A stretch of DNA of 64,000 nucleotides from CAWCBH01 sp963793785 (GTDB taxonomy: Bacteria > Actinomycetota > Thermoleophilia > Solirubrobacterales > 70-9). The stretch is taken from contig CAWCBH010000003.1 of NCBI GenBank assembly GCA_963793785.1, positions 1,116,001 to 1,180,000 on the forward strand, in the 5' to 3' direction. Position numbers and translations under genes: made by a program. Each line of letters opens with the position of its first letter. Position 1 is the stretch's first letter. Below are positions 54,444 through 63,504 of the stretch, piece after piece. The notes below the pieces were generated by a model. It was not told the origin of the DNA, did not search any database, and saw only the letters and a program-made list of their open reading frames with translations.

Positions 54444-55410
54444 TTGGGTTCCCCTGCCTCCGGCGTCGCGGCCGGGGCCGGTTGCGGACGGGGCTGGTTG
54501 TTGCGGCTGGCGCCTGGGCGGGGGGAGCCTGTGGCGGCTGTGGCTGGCCCGGTGCAGCTTGCGGCTGGCCCTGCTCGGCGGCCTGCTGCGCCGCCGCGGC
54601 CTCTGCCGCGGCTGCCTCCTCGGCTTCCTTGCGCGCCTTCTCCTCTTCCTCGCGCTTGCGGCGCTCCTCCTCTTCCTTGCGCCGCTTCTCTTCCTCCTCG
54701 GCGCGGCGGCGCTCCTCCTGCGCTCGCCAGGCGCCGGAGCCCTCGTCGACGGCGGAGCCAATCGTCGAGATCACCAGCTCACAGGAGCGGATCGCGTCGT
54801 CGTTGCCGGGGACCACGTAGCTGACCGGGGTCGGATCGCAGTTGGTGTCGACCAGGCCGATGATCGGGATTCGCAGCCGGGCGGCTTCGCGCACCGCAAT
54901 CTCCTCGGTCTTCAGGTCGGTGACGAAGACCGCCTCCGGCACCCGCTCCATGTCACGTACGCCGCCGAGGTTGTACTCGAGCTTGGCCAGCTCGGCCTGC
55001 ATGCCCATCCGCTCCTTGGTCGGCAGCAGCTCCAGCCGTTCGGTGTCGCGCAGCTCGGTCAGCTCGTGCAGGCGCGAGATCCGGGCCGAGATCGTGTTGA
55101 AGTTGGTCAGCAGGCCGCCCAGCCAGCGCTGGTTGACGTAGGGCATCTTGCAGCGGTCGGCCCATTCCTTGACCGAGTCGCGGGCCTGCTTCTTGGTGCC
55201 CACGAAGAGGATGGTGCCGCCGCCGCTCGCCAGCTCGCCGGCGAAGCGCCGTGCGTTCTCGAGCAGGTCCTGGGTCTGCAGCAGGTCGATGATGTGGATC
55301 CCGTCGCGCTCGCCGAAGATGTAGCGGCGCATGCTCGGGTTCCAGCGTCTGGTCTGGTGGCCGAAGTGGACTCCGGCCTCCAGCAGCTCTTTGATGCCGG
55401 CTTCGGCCAT
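54440..55410 (-). CDS. rpsB: Ribosomal protein S2 with long C-terminal extension (one frameshift)
   Basis: From ATG 55410, MAEAGIKELLEAGVHFGHQT, RRWNPSMRRYIFGERDGIHI, QRWLGGLLTNFNTISARISR and IPIIGLVDTNCDPTPVSYVV cover the S2 core to about residue 230. A Glu/Arg/Lys helical tract (RRRAEEEEKRRKEEEERRKR) and an Ala/Gln/Pro tail follow, some 95 residues. A shift near 54500 restores NQPRPQPAPAATPEAGEPK and a TGA overlapping the tsf GTG. Extra C termini on S2 are known, but this coiled-coil tract is long. Confidence 0.93.
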
Positions 55411-55543
55411 CGAAGGTCTCCTTGGTATCGGTTGAAGCGACCCTCGCCGCTGGACGGGACCCGGCATTGACTTCGCCGGGCAGGACCCCGCTGCACGAGG
55501 AGGGGTTGGATTTCCGAGCCGCGGAGTCTACGCAGGCGCGATC

Positions 55544-56224
55544 TCAGCCGTCGCGGGCCTGACTCAAGGCCCGTTGCAGGTCCTCGGGCAGGTCGGAGTC
55601 GAAGCGCAGCCGCCTGCCGTCGCCGGGATGCGCGAACGAGAGCCGGTGGGCGTGCAGGAACTGGCGCTCGAGCCCGTGCCGGCCGGGCTCGCCGTAGGTC
55701 GAGTCGCCGGCCAGGGGATGCCCGATGGCGGCGAAGTGGGCGCGGATCTGGTGCGTGCGGCCGGTCTCCAGCCGCGCCTCGAGGTAGCTGTCGGCGCCCA
55801 GCAGCTCGAGGACCTCGAAGTGCGTCCGCGCCTCGCGCGAGGCGGCGCCCGAAACAGCCATCCGGTGGCGCTGTCTGGCCGAGCGCCCGATCGGCGCGTC
55901 GATCGTCCCGGTCCGGGTTTTCAGCCGTCCCACGGCGAGCGCCAGGTATGCCCGCTCCACTTCGCGGCGGCGAACGGCGGCCTGGAGGCTCTTCAGCGCC
56001 GCGTCGGTGCGCGCCACTACCAGCAGGCCGCTGGTCCCCTTGTCGAGCCGGTGGACGATCCCGGGACGGCCGGGGTCCTCGCCGCCGCCGAGCAGGTCGC
56101 CGAGCAGGTCGACCAGGGTCTCGCCCCGGTGCGAAGGCGCCGGATGGACGACCAGGCCGGCCGGCTTGTCGACCACCGCCAGCGCCTCGTCGACGTAGAC
56201 GATTCGCAGCTCGGACTCGCTCAG
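55544..56224 (-). CDS. rluD: RluD-type pseudouridine synthase
   Basis: 226 residues. Isomerises uridines in 23S rRNA. Motifs: IVYVDEALAVVDKPAGLVVH, GIVHRLDKGTSGLLVVARTD with catalytic Asp in HRLDKGTSG, LETGRTHQIRAHFAAIGHPL, FLHAHRLSFAHP. No S4 domain, so it is a minimal RluD. The frame begins at a CTG (56224) overlapping the lspA stop; no ATG, GTG or TTG lies before the conserved IVYVDE, so an unusual start or a masked error is likely. Confidence 0.9.
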   Translation of the reverse strand: MSESELRIVYVDEALAVVDKPAGLVVHPAPSHRGETLVDLLGDLLGGGEDPGRPGIVHRLDKGTSGLLVVARTDAALKSLQAAVRRREVERAYLALAVGRLKTRTGTIDAPIGRSARQRHRMAVSGAASREARTHFEVLELLGADSYLEARLETGRTHQIRAHFAAIGHPLAGDSTYGEPGRHGLERQFLHAHRLSFAHPGDGRRLRFDSDLPEDLQRALSQARDG

Positions 56225-56680
56225 CGTCGCTCCTCGCGCAGGTAGATCCAGGCCAGCGTGGCGACCCCGGCGGTGATCGCGACGTCGGCGAGGTTGAACG
56301 GCGGCCAGGCCGGCAGGTCGATGAAGTCGGTCACCGCGTCGATGCGGACTCGGTCGGCGAGGTTGCCGAGCGCGCCGCCGGTCAGCAGGCCGATCGCGAC
56401 CCACATCCCCGGGCGCGAGCCTTCGCGGGCGAACAGGACCAGGATCAGCGCCAGCGCCGCCACCGTCAGCGCGATCAACCCCGCCCCCTGCCCTTCGGAG
56501 AGCCCGAAGGCGATGCCGCTGTTGTGGGCGTTGGTCAGGGTCAGCGGGCCGATCAGGTCGACGTCCTCGCCGAGGAACAGGTTCGCCTCGACGATCGCCT
56601 TGCTCGACCTGGTCGAGCGCGACGACGAGCCCGCACAGCGCCAGCGCCGGCCGCCAGGGCACGGCCCGAAAGGCGCTCAC
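56221..56680 (-). pseudogene. lspA: Lipoprotein signal peptidase (frameshifted)
   Basis: Removes signal peptides from lipoproteins, such as the glycoside hydrolase copy 3. From GTG 56680: VPWRPALALCGLVVALDQ, shift near 56607, then SKAIVEANLFLGEDVDLIGP, LTNAHNSGIAFGLSEGQGAG, and catalytic GGALGNLADRVRIDAVTDFI with the second Asp. Four membrane helices. GTG overlaps the yggT stop. The frameshift is probably an error. Confidence 0.9.
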
Positions 56681-56985
56681 CCTTCGATCAGGCCGACCAG
56701 CACCGCCTGCGCGACGAAGAGGAGGAAGATGCCGATCATCGGGCTCAGGTCGAGCGCGAAGCCGCCTCCCCCGATCGGCGGCAGGAAGCGCCGGAACAGG
56801 TTCAGGTAGGGGTCGGTCGTCTCGGTGACGAAGTCGAGCACCGCGCGCAGCGGGCGGCTGTAGGGGACCCGGGGCAAGAACGAGATCAGGATCCGGGCGA
56901 AGATGAGGATGATGTAGACGATGAAAAGCGCGCTGACGTAGTCGGCGACGTCGCCGCGGGTGATCGCGTAGCGCAGCTCAGGCAT
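56677..56985 (-). CDS. YggT-family membrane protein
   Basis: 102 residues from ATG 56985 (MPELRYAITRGDVADYVSAL). Two membrane helices around SALFIVYIILIFARILISFL and SPMIGIFLLFVAQAVLVGLI, with PRVPYSRPLRAVLDFVTETT then DPYLNLFRRFLPPIGG, the family motif. YggT genes stand beside proC, yggS and sepF in most bacteria; their role in division or osmotic response is poorly known. Its start overlaps the proC stop. Confidence 0.9.
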   Translation of the reverse strand: MPELRYAITRGDVADYVSALFIVYIILIFARILISFLPRVPYSRPLRAVLDFVTETTDPYLNLFRRFLPPIGGGGFALDLSPMIGIFLLFVAQAVLVGLIEG

Positions 56986-57752
56986 CGCCGCGCATCCTCG
57001 CAAGCGAAGCGGCCACGGCAGCGGCGAACGCATCACGCACTCCTTCGCGGTCAAGCGCCTCCAGCCCCGCCTCGGTGCTGCCGCCGGGCGAGGCGACGGC
57101 TTCGATCAGCTCCTCGGGCGCGCGGGTGCGCAGCAGCTCCGCGGTGCCGGCGGCGGTGTCGACGGCCAGCGAGCGGGCCAGCTCGGGGTCAAGCCCCTCT
57201 GCGGCGGTCGCCATTGCGATCGCGTCGACCACCAGCGCCAGGTAGGCGGGCGGGCAGCCCATCGCGGCGGTGGCGAGATCGATCAGCTCGTCCTCGATCA
57301 CCTCCACCCGACCCAGCGACTCCAGCAGGTCGACGACGCGGCGGCTGAGGGCGTCGTCGACGCCGCTCGCCGCAGCGAAGCAGATCACCCCCTTGCCCAC
57401 CTCGACCCCGAGGTTGGGCATCACCCGCATCGCCGCCGACTCGGGGAAGGCCGCCGCGACCCGCTCCACCGGGGTCGCGCCGAGCATCGAGAGCACTGCC
57501 GGCGCGCCCTGCGCCCCCGGGGCGACCGACTCGAGGTCCTTCGGCTTCACCCCGAGGACGAGCAGATCGCTTCGCTGCGCCAGCTCTTCGTTCGAGCCGA
57601 CCGCTTCGCCACCGACCTCCGTCGGCCAGCTCGCCGGCCCGGCCAGAGCCGGAGTCGGTGAACAGCATCCGGTCCGGTTTCGCGTCAGCCGCCGTCCAGC
57701 CGCGGGCCATCGCAGCGACCATGTTTCCCGCGCCGAGGAAGCCGACGACCAT
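56978..57752 (-). pseudogene. proC: Pyrroline-5-carboxylate reductase (frameshifted)
   Basis: Last step of proline synthesis. N-terminal VVGFLGAGNMVAAMARGWTA is the Rossmann start (57752). A shift near 57630 joins EVGGEAVGSNEELAQ-like residues to LVLGVKPKDLESVAPGAQ, MRVMPNLGVEVGKGVICFAA, DELIDLATAAMGCPPAYLAL and ASPGGSTEAGLEALDREGVR with the catalytic end. The reading stops at 56978. ATG start and order proC-yggT agree with other genomes. Confidence 0.9.
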
Positions 57753-57762
57753 CGGGCGCAGA

Positions 57763-58173
57763 CTAGTCGCGCCCCGGCAGCCCCGCCTCGCGCAGCGCCG
57801 CAGCGCGGTCGTCGTAGTTATCGATGCGAACGATGAGGCCGTCCTCGATCGAATTGATTTGTGCCCATTGCCACTCCACCTTTAACCCGCTTGTGTGGCC
57901 TCTGCCCCGTTGCCAGGCGAGGATCACGATGCGCCCATCCGGTGCCGCCATCATCTCGTCCACCCCGGCCTCGTAGTCCTCCAAGACCTCGAGCCACTCG
58001 TCGAGGAAGCGCCGCACGCCGTCCTTGCCTCGATACACAGGTTCGGGCCAGTCCCGGAAGTGGGTCATGTCCCAGTAGATGTCGTCGGAGTAAAGCTCGA
58101 AAATCCCGTCCAGATCGCCGGCGAGCCAGCGATCCCAGGCACGACGGACGAGGGCCAGCTCAGATTCCGCCAT
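57763..58173 (-). CDS. SnoaL/NTF2-like protein
   Basis: 136 residues. ALVRRAWDRWLAGDLDGIFE, LYSDDIYWDMTHFRDWPEPV, YRGKDGVRRFLDEWLEVLED and VEWQWAQINSIEDGLIVRID define the cone-shaped NTF2 fold, often a hydrolase, isomerase or ligand pocket. It sits between sepF and proC, an insertion into an otherwise conserved order; 27 nt from sepF. Confidence 0.85.
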   Translation of the reverse strand: MAESELALVRRAWDRWLAGDLDGIFELYSDDIYWDMTHFRDWPEPVYRGKDGVRRFLDEWLEVLEDYEAGVDEMMAAPDGRIVILAWQRGRGHTSGLKVEWQWAQINSIEDGLIVRIDNYDDRAAALREAGLPGRD

Positions 58174-58200
58174 CGGCGCTTCGCCGGACCCCGAGGGCCC

Positions 58201-58758
58201 CTAGGACTGGTTGAAGAAGCCCTTGTCGATCAGGCGGGCCTTCTCCTCGGCCGAGACCTCGACGTTGCGAGGCGTGAGGAGGAAGACCTTGTCGGCGATC
58301 CGCTGCATGCCGCCGTCGAGCGCGTAGGTGAGGCCGGAGGCGAAGTCGATCAGCCGCTTCGAGAGCTCGTGGTCGGCGGTCTGGAGGTTGAGGATCACCG
58401 GCACCGTGCGCTTGAACTGGTCGGCGACCTGCTGGGCGTCGTTGAAGTTGCGCGGGATCACCAAGTGCACCTGGACGTCGGAGCCACCGTTCCCTTCGAC
58501 CGGGCGCAGGACCCGGGTGCGCGAGGAAGCGATCGGCTCGTCGTCGGCGAAGATGTCGTCGATCTCGTCGCGGCGGGCGCGGCGGGCAGTCGGTAGGCGG
58601 CGAACCGGCGCGTCGCCGCCGCGGGCGCGACGCGAGGTGTCCAGCGGCTCGTCGCCGGATGTCTCCGGGTCGTAGTCGTCGTACTCGGGCCCGTAGTCGT
58701 GATCCTCGGCGAGGCCGAAGTAGACGGCTGCACGGTGCCAGGTGTCTCGAATGGCCAT
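58201..58758 (-). CDS. sepF: Cell division protein SepF
   Basis: 185 residues. Anchors FtsZ to the membrane in Gram-positive bacteria that lack FtsA/ZipA. N-terminal amphipathic start MAIRDTWHRAAVYFGLAEDH, acidic linker, then the SepF core QVHLVIPRNFNDAQQVADQF, VPVILNLQTADHELSKRLID and FASGLTYALDGGMQRIADKV. Conserved residues for FtsZ binding are present. Upstream yggS and yfiH match the usual order. Confidence 0.95.
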   Translation of the reverse strand: MAIRDTWHRAAVYFGLAEDHDYGPEYDDYDPETSGDEPLDTSRRARGGDAPVRRLPTARRARRDEIDDIFADDEPIASSRTRVLRPVEGNGGSDVQVHLVIPRNFNDAQQVADQFKRTVPVILNLQTADHELSKRLIDFASGLTYALDGGMQRIADKVFLLTPRNVEVSAEEKARLIDKGFFNQS

Positions 58759-58827
58759 TGGGTATCGACGTCTTTCGGGTCTGAGAGGCCTACTCCTCTA
58801 GGGATTATGCCGCAAACGACCGTGATC

Positions 58828-59460
58828 TCAGCCGTAGAGGACGGTCCCGAGACGAATGATCGTCGCCCCTTCTTGCACCGCAACCTCCCAGTCTTGAGAG
58901 GTACCCATCGAGAGCCGGGGCAAACGGTGCTCGGCGGCGAGCTCCGCCAGGCGCGCGAAGTGCGGCCGCGACGCCTCCGGGTCGTCGCTGAACGGGGGCA
59001 TCGTCATCAGCCCACCGACCCGGACCGGACAGCGCTCGAGGAACTCGCCCAGCTCGGCCGCGGGCAGGCCGCCCTTTCCCTCCTCTCCGGCGACGTTAAC
59101 CTCAAGCAGCACCTCGGTCTCGTCGCCGCCGTGGCGCCCCAACTGCTCGAGCGCCGACTCGCTGGCCACCGAGTGGATCAGCCGGCAGGCCGGCAGCAGG
59201 CTCTTCACCTTGCGGCTCTGCAGGTTGCCGATGAAGTCCCACTCGAAGGCGTCGCCCCAGCGCTCCCGCTTGGCGCTCAGCTCCTGCTGGCGGTTCTCCC
59301 CCACCAGCCGCACGCCCGCCTCGGCGAGCGTCCCCATCTCCTCCAGGGCCACGTACTTAGTCGCGGCGAGGATCTCGACCTCCGCTCCACTCCGCTCTCG
59401 GACCCGGGCCAGGTTGTCCGCGATCCGTTCGGCGTCGAGGCCCTGGATCTGACCCGGCAT
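58828..59460 (-). CDS. PLP homeostasis protein YggS
   Basis: 210 residues. Binds pyridoxal phosphate (PLPBP family); controls PLP and amino acid balance. VEILAATKYVALEEMGTLAE carries the PLP Lys, GENRQQELSAKRERWGDAFE, WDFIGNLQSRKVKSLLPACR, LLEVNVAGEEGKGGLPAAEL, LSMGTSQDWEVAVQEGATII are typical. Complete. ATG overlaps the yfiH stop by one base. Confidence 0.94.
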   Translation of the reverse strand: MPGQIQGLDAERIADNLARVRERSGAEVEILAATKYVALEEMGTLAEAGVRLVGENRQQELSAKRERWGDAFEWDFIGNLQSRKVKSLLPACRLIHSVASESALEQLGRHGGDETEVLLEVNVAGEEGKGGLPAAELGEFLERCPVRVGGLMTMPPFSDDPEASRPHFARLAELAAEHRLPRLSMGTSQDWEVAVQEGATIIRLGTVLYG

Positions 59461-60200
59461 CAGGCCTCGATCCAGGCCAGGCCGGCTTGGCGCCCGGTGC
59501 GCCCGGCGTCGCGGCGGTGGGAGAAGAACAGCTCGCGCTCGCAGGAGGTGCAGAGCCCGCTCGCCTCGACCTCCTCCACCCCGGCCTCGGCGAGCAGGCG
59601 GCGGGCGACCTCGGCCAGATCCAGCATCCGCCCGTCGGCGACGCCCTCGCCAAGCGACGCGAAGGTAGCGGTCACCTCCTCCCCCACCTCGTAGCAGCAG
59701 GGCCCGATCCCGGGCCCGATCGCGGCCGCCTCGGCGCTCACGGCCTCGGCCCCGTGACCGATGATCCCGCCGGCCATCCCGCGCCAGCCGCAGTGCAGCA
59801 TCGCGAGCCCGCCGGGGCCGGAGAGCGCAACCGGCAGGCAGTCGGCGACGAAGACGAGCGGCGCCAGGCCGACCTCGGCGGTGAGGTGGCCGTCGACCAA
59901 CGGGACCTCATCTTGAGGGTCGGCGAACGGGGCCGGGTCCTGCGGTGCCCTGTGGGTGGCGATCTCTGTGCCGTGAACCTGGCGGCCGATCACGACCCGC
60001 GCCGGGTCGATGCCGACGGTGGTGGCAAGCCGGCCCCGGTTCTCGAGCACGGCGAGGCGGTCGTCGTCGGTGAGGATGCCCAAGTTGAGGCTCTCGAAGG
60101 CGCCCTCGCTGACCCCGCCGAGGCGGGTCGAGAAGGCGGCACGCGCTCCCGGCAGCTCGGCTTCGAGCCAGCGAGTTCCGTTCCCCTCTCGCCACTGCAC
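59460..60200 (-). CDS. Multicopper-type purine nucleoside phosphorylase YfiH family
   Basis: 246 residues. DUF152/LACC1-family enzyme, now known to phosphorolyse purine nucleosides. Metal-site residues are in VIGRQVHGTEIATHRAP, LVFVADCLPVALSGPGGLAM, MLHCGWRGMAGGIIGHGAEA and IGPGIGPCCYEVGEEVTATF. The C-terminal end LCTSCERELFFSHRRDAGRT GRQAGLAW is intact. Upstream of yggS in the standard order. Confidence 0.93.
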   Translation of the reverse strand: MQWREGNGTRWLEAELPGARAAFSTRLGGVSEGAFESLNLGILTDDDRLAVLENRGRLATTVGIDPARVVIGRQVHGTEIATHRAPQDPAPFADPQDEVPLVDGHLTAEVGLAPLVFVADCLPVALSGPGGLAMLHCGWRGMAGGIIGHGAEAVSAEAAAIGPGIGPCCYEVGEEVTATFASLGEGVADGRMLDLAEVARRLLAEAGVEEVEASGLCTSCERELFFSHRRDAGRTGRQAGLAWIEA

Positions 60201-60208
60201 CAGGGGGA

Positions 60209-61333
60209 CTATGACTCAGTGCGGGCGGCGGCAAGCGCCGCCGCGAGCTCATGATCGCGGCCCGAGGCCTCGCCGTCGAGCTTGGCGTCGAGCGCCGCCG
60301 CCAGCCCTGCGCCGACGGCCGGCCCCGGCTCGACCCCGGCGGCGATCAGGTCGTCGCCGCCGATCTCGAGCACCACGGACCGCCAGCGGGCGACGTAGTC
60401 GTCGAGCCACTCGCCCCCCAGGGCTCGGCCGATCGCCAGCTCCTCCGGGGAGGCGCCGCGGGCCGCCCGCACCGCCTCCGAGGGTCGGGCGGGACGGGCG
60501 GCGGCGAGCTGCGGCGCCCGGCCGAGCTGACCGCGCGCGGCCGCGAGGAGCGTGCTGTCGCGCCGCGCCACCTCGCTCCAGGGAGGGCCCTGCAGCAGCG
60601 AGCCGAGCCCGTCCAGCAGCTTCAGCCGCTCGGGCCCGAGGTCGATCAACCCCCACTCGTCGAGCAGCCCGAATGCCCGGACGGCCTCCGGCTCGGCGGC
60701 GATCCTGGCCAGCTCGGCAAGCCGACGGTCCTCGGAAACGGTGCCGAGGTCGACGGCTCCGAGCAGCTCGCGGGATTCGGGCGCGAGATCGAAGCCGAGC
60801 CGAGCCGCGTAGCGGGCGCCCCGCAGAGCGCGCGTCGGGTCGTCGACGAAGGACCGCGGGTGGAGAACGCGGAGCAACCCGGCGGCGAGGTCCGCGCGGC
60901 CGTCGCAGGGGTCGATCAGGGTGGGCTTGCCCTGAAGCGGGATCGCCATCGCGTTGATCGTGAAGTCGCGACGGCGAAGGTCCTCGTCAAGACCGGCCGG
61001 GGTCACCGTTGGGAGAGCCCCCGGGTGCTCGTAGGTTTCCGCCCGGGCGCGGGCAAGGTCGACCTCGCGGTCCCCGAAACGGACCTTGGCGGTCGCGAAT
61101 CGCTCGTGCTCGAGCACCTCCTCCCCGAGCGCCGCAGCGACGGCCCCGGCGTCCCCTTCGACCACCAGGTCGAGGTTCGGAATCGCCGTTTCGCCGAGCA
61201 GCAGGTCGCGCACGGCACCGCCGACCAGATACAGGGAGACGTCGCCGGCGGCGCTGCGCAGGCGCTCCAGCTCCGGCAGCGCATCGGCAAGGGCGGCGGC
61301 AAGGTCTTTATCGCTTCGAAGCGGGTTTGACAT
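60209..61333 (-). CDS. cca: tRNA nucleotidyltransferase / poly(A) polymerase family
   Basis: 374 residues. Adds or repairs the CCA end of tRNA (or poly(A)). LYLVGGAVRDLLLGETAIPN is the nucleotidyltransferase GGxVRD with DLD (NLDLVVEGDA), RRRDFTINAMAIPLQGKPTL the RRD motif, and DDPTRALRGARYAARLGFDL the ERxxE-type neck equivalent. The C-terminal half (TVSEDRRLAELARIAAEPEA) is diverged and Ala-rich. Only one such gene is in the window, so full CCA activity is assumed. Confidence 0.9.
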   Translation of the reverse strand: MSNPLRSDKDLAAALADALPELERLRSAAGDVSLYLVGGAVRDLLLGETAIPNLDLVVEGDAGAVAAALGEEVLEHERFATAKVRFGDREVDLARARAETYEHPGALPTVTPAGLDEDLRRRDFTINAMAIPLQGKPTLIDPCDGRADLAAGLLRVLHPRSFVDDPTRALRGARYAARLGFDLAPESRELLGAVDLGTVSEDRRLAELARIAAEPEAVRAFGLLDEWGLIDLGPERLKLLDGLGSLLQGPPWSEVARRDSTLLAAARGQLGRAPQLAAARPARPSEAVRAARGASPEELAIGRALGGEWLDDYVARWRSVVLEIGGDDLIAAGVEPGPAVGAGLAAALDAKLDGEASGRDHELAAALAAARTES

Positions 61334-61366
61334 AAGGGCTCTTCCCTACCATGACCCGTTCTTCGG

Positions 61367-62728
61367 ATGCCGGATGAAGCTGAAAAGACCCCCCGCTGGT
61401 GGCACGACCGCCGCAAGCTTGCGGCGGCGATCGGGGCCGCCGTCCTCGTCATCGGCATCGGGGCGGCGATCGCCTACAACGCCCTCAAGCGCCCCGACGA
61501 CGTCGACCGCGGCGAGGAGGTGGTCTTCAAGGAGGAGCAGCCGAAGCCGGTCGTCAGGACCACCAACTGGACGATGTTCGGCTACGACCGCCAGCGAACC
61601 CGGTTCCTGCCCTCCGACAAGGTCAAGCCGCCGTTCACGCGCCGCTGGAAGTACGGCGACCGGCCGCTGCTCGAGTTCCCGCCGATCTTCGTCCGCTCGA
61701 AGGAGCTCTGTGACCGCAAGACCAAGCTCGGCTGCTCGGGCCGCCTGTTCTTCGTCAACAACAACGGCCGCGCCTTCTCGCTCGACGCCAACAGCGGCAA
61801 GATCATCTGGCAGCGCAACGTCGCCGAGCTCAACGCCACCTCCCCTGCCTACTCCCGCGGTCGCCTGTTCATAACCAACCTCGCCCCGGGCCAGGCGCTG
61901 AGCCTCGACGCCAAGACCGGCAAGACGATCTGGAAGCGATCTCTGCCGGGGCGCTCGGAGTCCTCGCCGATCGTGGTCGGCAACAAGGTCTTCTTCGGCT
62001 GTGAGAACGGCGAGCTGTTCGCGCTCAACGCGAAGACCGGCAAGACGAAGTGGAGCACGCCGACTGGAGGCGAGGTGAAGGCGGCCCCCGCGTATGAGAA
62101 CGGGATCCTCTACGTCGGCAACTACAGCGGCATCATGTCGGCGATCAAGGCGTCGAGCGGCAAGGTCAAGTGGCAGACCAGCGCCCTCGGACCCGGCCTC
62201 GGCGTCGCCGGGCGCTTCTACGCCACCCCCGCGGTCGCCTTCGGCCGCGTCTACAGCGGCAACAACGACAGCCGCGTCTACTCCTTCGACGCCAAGACCG
62301 GCGAGCTGGCCTGGACCTACTCGACCGGGAGCTACGTCTACTCGGGCACCGCGGTGGCGAACACCAAGGACACCAAGCCGACCGTCTACGTCGGCTCGAT
62401 CGACGGCAACATCTACGCGCTCAACGCCCAGACCGGCGACCCCCGCTGGGTCGAGTCGGCGCAGGGCCCGGTGATCGGGTCGCTGAGCATCGTCGGCGAC
62501 ACGGTCTACGTGGCGACCTTCGAGGGGACGACCACCACCGGCCGCCGGTTGCGCGACGGCAAGAAGGTCTTCGAGTACACCACCGGCGCCTACATGCCGG
62601 TGATCTCCGACGGCCGGCGGATCTATCTGACCGGCTACTCCTCGATCCACGCGCTCGACCCGGTCACTCCCAAGCAGGCCAAGCAGGCCGAGAGGGAGCG
62701 CCGGCAGCGCAAGCGCGGCAAGCGCTAG
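61367..62728 (+). CDS. Membrane-anchored PQQ-type beta-propeller protein
   Basis: 453 residues. One N-terminal membrane helix (LAAAIGAAVLVIGIGAAIAY), then seven or so blade repeats: GRLFFVNNNGRAFSLDANSG, GRLFITNLAPGQALSLDAKT, KVFFGCENGELFALNAKTGK, GILYVGNYSGIMSAIKASSG, RVYSGNNDSRVYSFDAKTGE, PTVYVGSIDGNIYALNAQTG. PQQ-like repeats of this type occur in BamB and in dehydrogenases, but the PQQ-contact residues cannot be judged by eye. It probably faces outside, as a scaffold. Convergent stop overlap with hisF (CTAG). Confidence 0.9.
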   Translation: MPDEAEKTPRWWHDRRKLAAAIGAAVLVIGIGAAIAYNALKRPDDVDRGEEVVFKEEQPKPVVRTTNWTMFGYDRQRTRFLPSDKVKPPFTRRWKYGDRPLLEFPPIFVRSKELCDRKTKLGCSGRLFFVNNNGRAFSLDANSGKIIWQRNVAELNATSPAYSRGRLFITNLAPGQALSLDAKTGKTIWKRSLPGRSESSPIVVGNKVFFGCENGELFALNAKTGKTKWSTPTGGEVKAAPAYENGILYVGNYSGIMSAIKASSGKVKWQTSALGPGLGVAGRFYATPAVAFGRVYSGNNDSRVYSFDAKTGELAWTYSTGSYVYSGTAVANTKDTKPTVYVGSIDGNIYALNAQTGDPRWVESAQGPVIGSLSIVGDTVYVATFEGTTTTGRRLRDGKKVFEYTTGAYMPVISDGRRIYLTGYSSIHALDPVTPKQAKQAERERRQRKRGKR

Positions 62729-63480
62729 AGCCGGACCGGGATCCCGGCCTCCGCGAGGTGCTCCTTCGCCTCGCGGACCCGGTAGGTCCCGTAGTGGAAG
62801 ATCGAGGCGCAGAGGACCGCGTCGGCGCCGCCCTCGCTGATCGCCGCGGTGAGGTGCTCGAGGCGGCCGGCGCCTCCTGAGGCGATCACCGGCACCGGCA
62901 CCGCATCGGCGATCGCCCGGGTCAGCTCCAGCTCGTAGCCGTCCTCGGTCCCGTCTCGGTCCATGCTCGTCAGCAGCACCTCCCCCGCCCCGCGCTCGGT
63001 CGCCTCTCGCGCCCACTCGACCGCGTCGCGCTCGGCGGCGACCCGCCCGCCGTCGAGGTAGACGCCGTAGCCGCCGTCCTCGCGCTTGGCGTCGATCGCG
63101 ATCACCACGCACTGGGCGCCGAAGCGGTCAGCCAGCTCGCCGAGCAGCTCCGGCCTGCGCAGCGCCGCCGAGTTGACCGAGACCTTGTCGGCGCCGGCGT
63201 CGAGGACCGCCTGTGCGTCCTCGATGGAGCGGATTCCGCCGCCGATCGTGAACGGGATGAAGACGTTGTCGGCGGTGCGGCGGGCAAGCTCGACGATCGT
63301 CTCGCGACGCTCGTGCGAGGCGGTGATGTCGAGGAAGACCAGCTCGTCGGCGCCCTCGGAGTCGTAGCGCTCGGCCAGCTCGACCGGGTCGCCGGCATCG
63401 CGCAGGCCGACGAAGTTGGTGCCCTTGACGACCCGCCCGCGGTCGACGTCGAGGCAGGGTATGACGCGCTTGAGGACCAT
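62725..63480 (-). CDS. hisF: Imidazole glycerol phosphate synthase, cyclase subunit
   Basis: 251 residues. With HisH, closes the imidazole ring and yields AICAR in histidine synthesis. MVLKRVIPCLDVDRGRVVKG, GADELVFLDITASHERRETI, FTIGGGIRSIEDAQAVLDAG, ADKVSVNSAALRRPELLGEL, MDRDGTEDGYELELTRAIAD and IASGGAGRLEHLTAAISEGG are the catalytic loops (D11 in CLDVD, D in DRDGT). Complete; no other his gene is in the window. Confidence 0.97.
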   Translation of the reverse strand: MVLKRVIPCLDVDRGRVVKGTNFVGLRDAGDPVELAERYDSEGADELVFLDITASHERRETIVELARRTADNVFIPFTIGGGIRSIEDAQAVLDAGADKVSVNSAALRRPELLGELADRFGAQCVVIAIDAKREDGGYGVYLDGGRVAAERDAVEWAREATERGAGEVLLTSMDRDGTEDGYELELTRAIADAVPVPVIASGGAGRLEHLTAAISEGGADAVLCASIFHYGTYRVREAKEHLAEAGIPVRL

Positions 63481-63504
63481 TGCGACGAGGGTAGTCGAGG
63501 GCTG

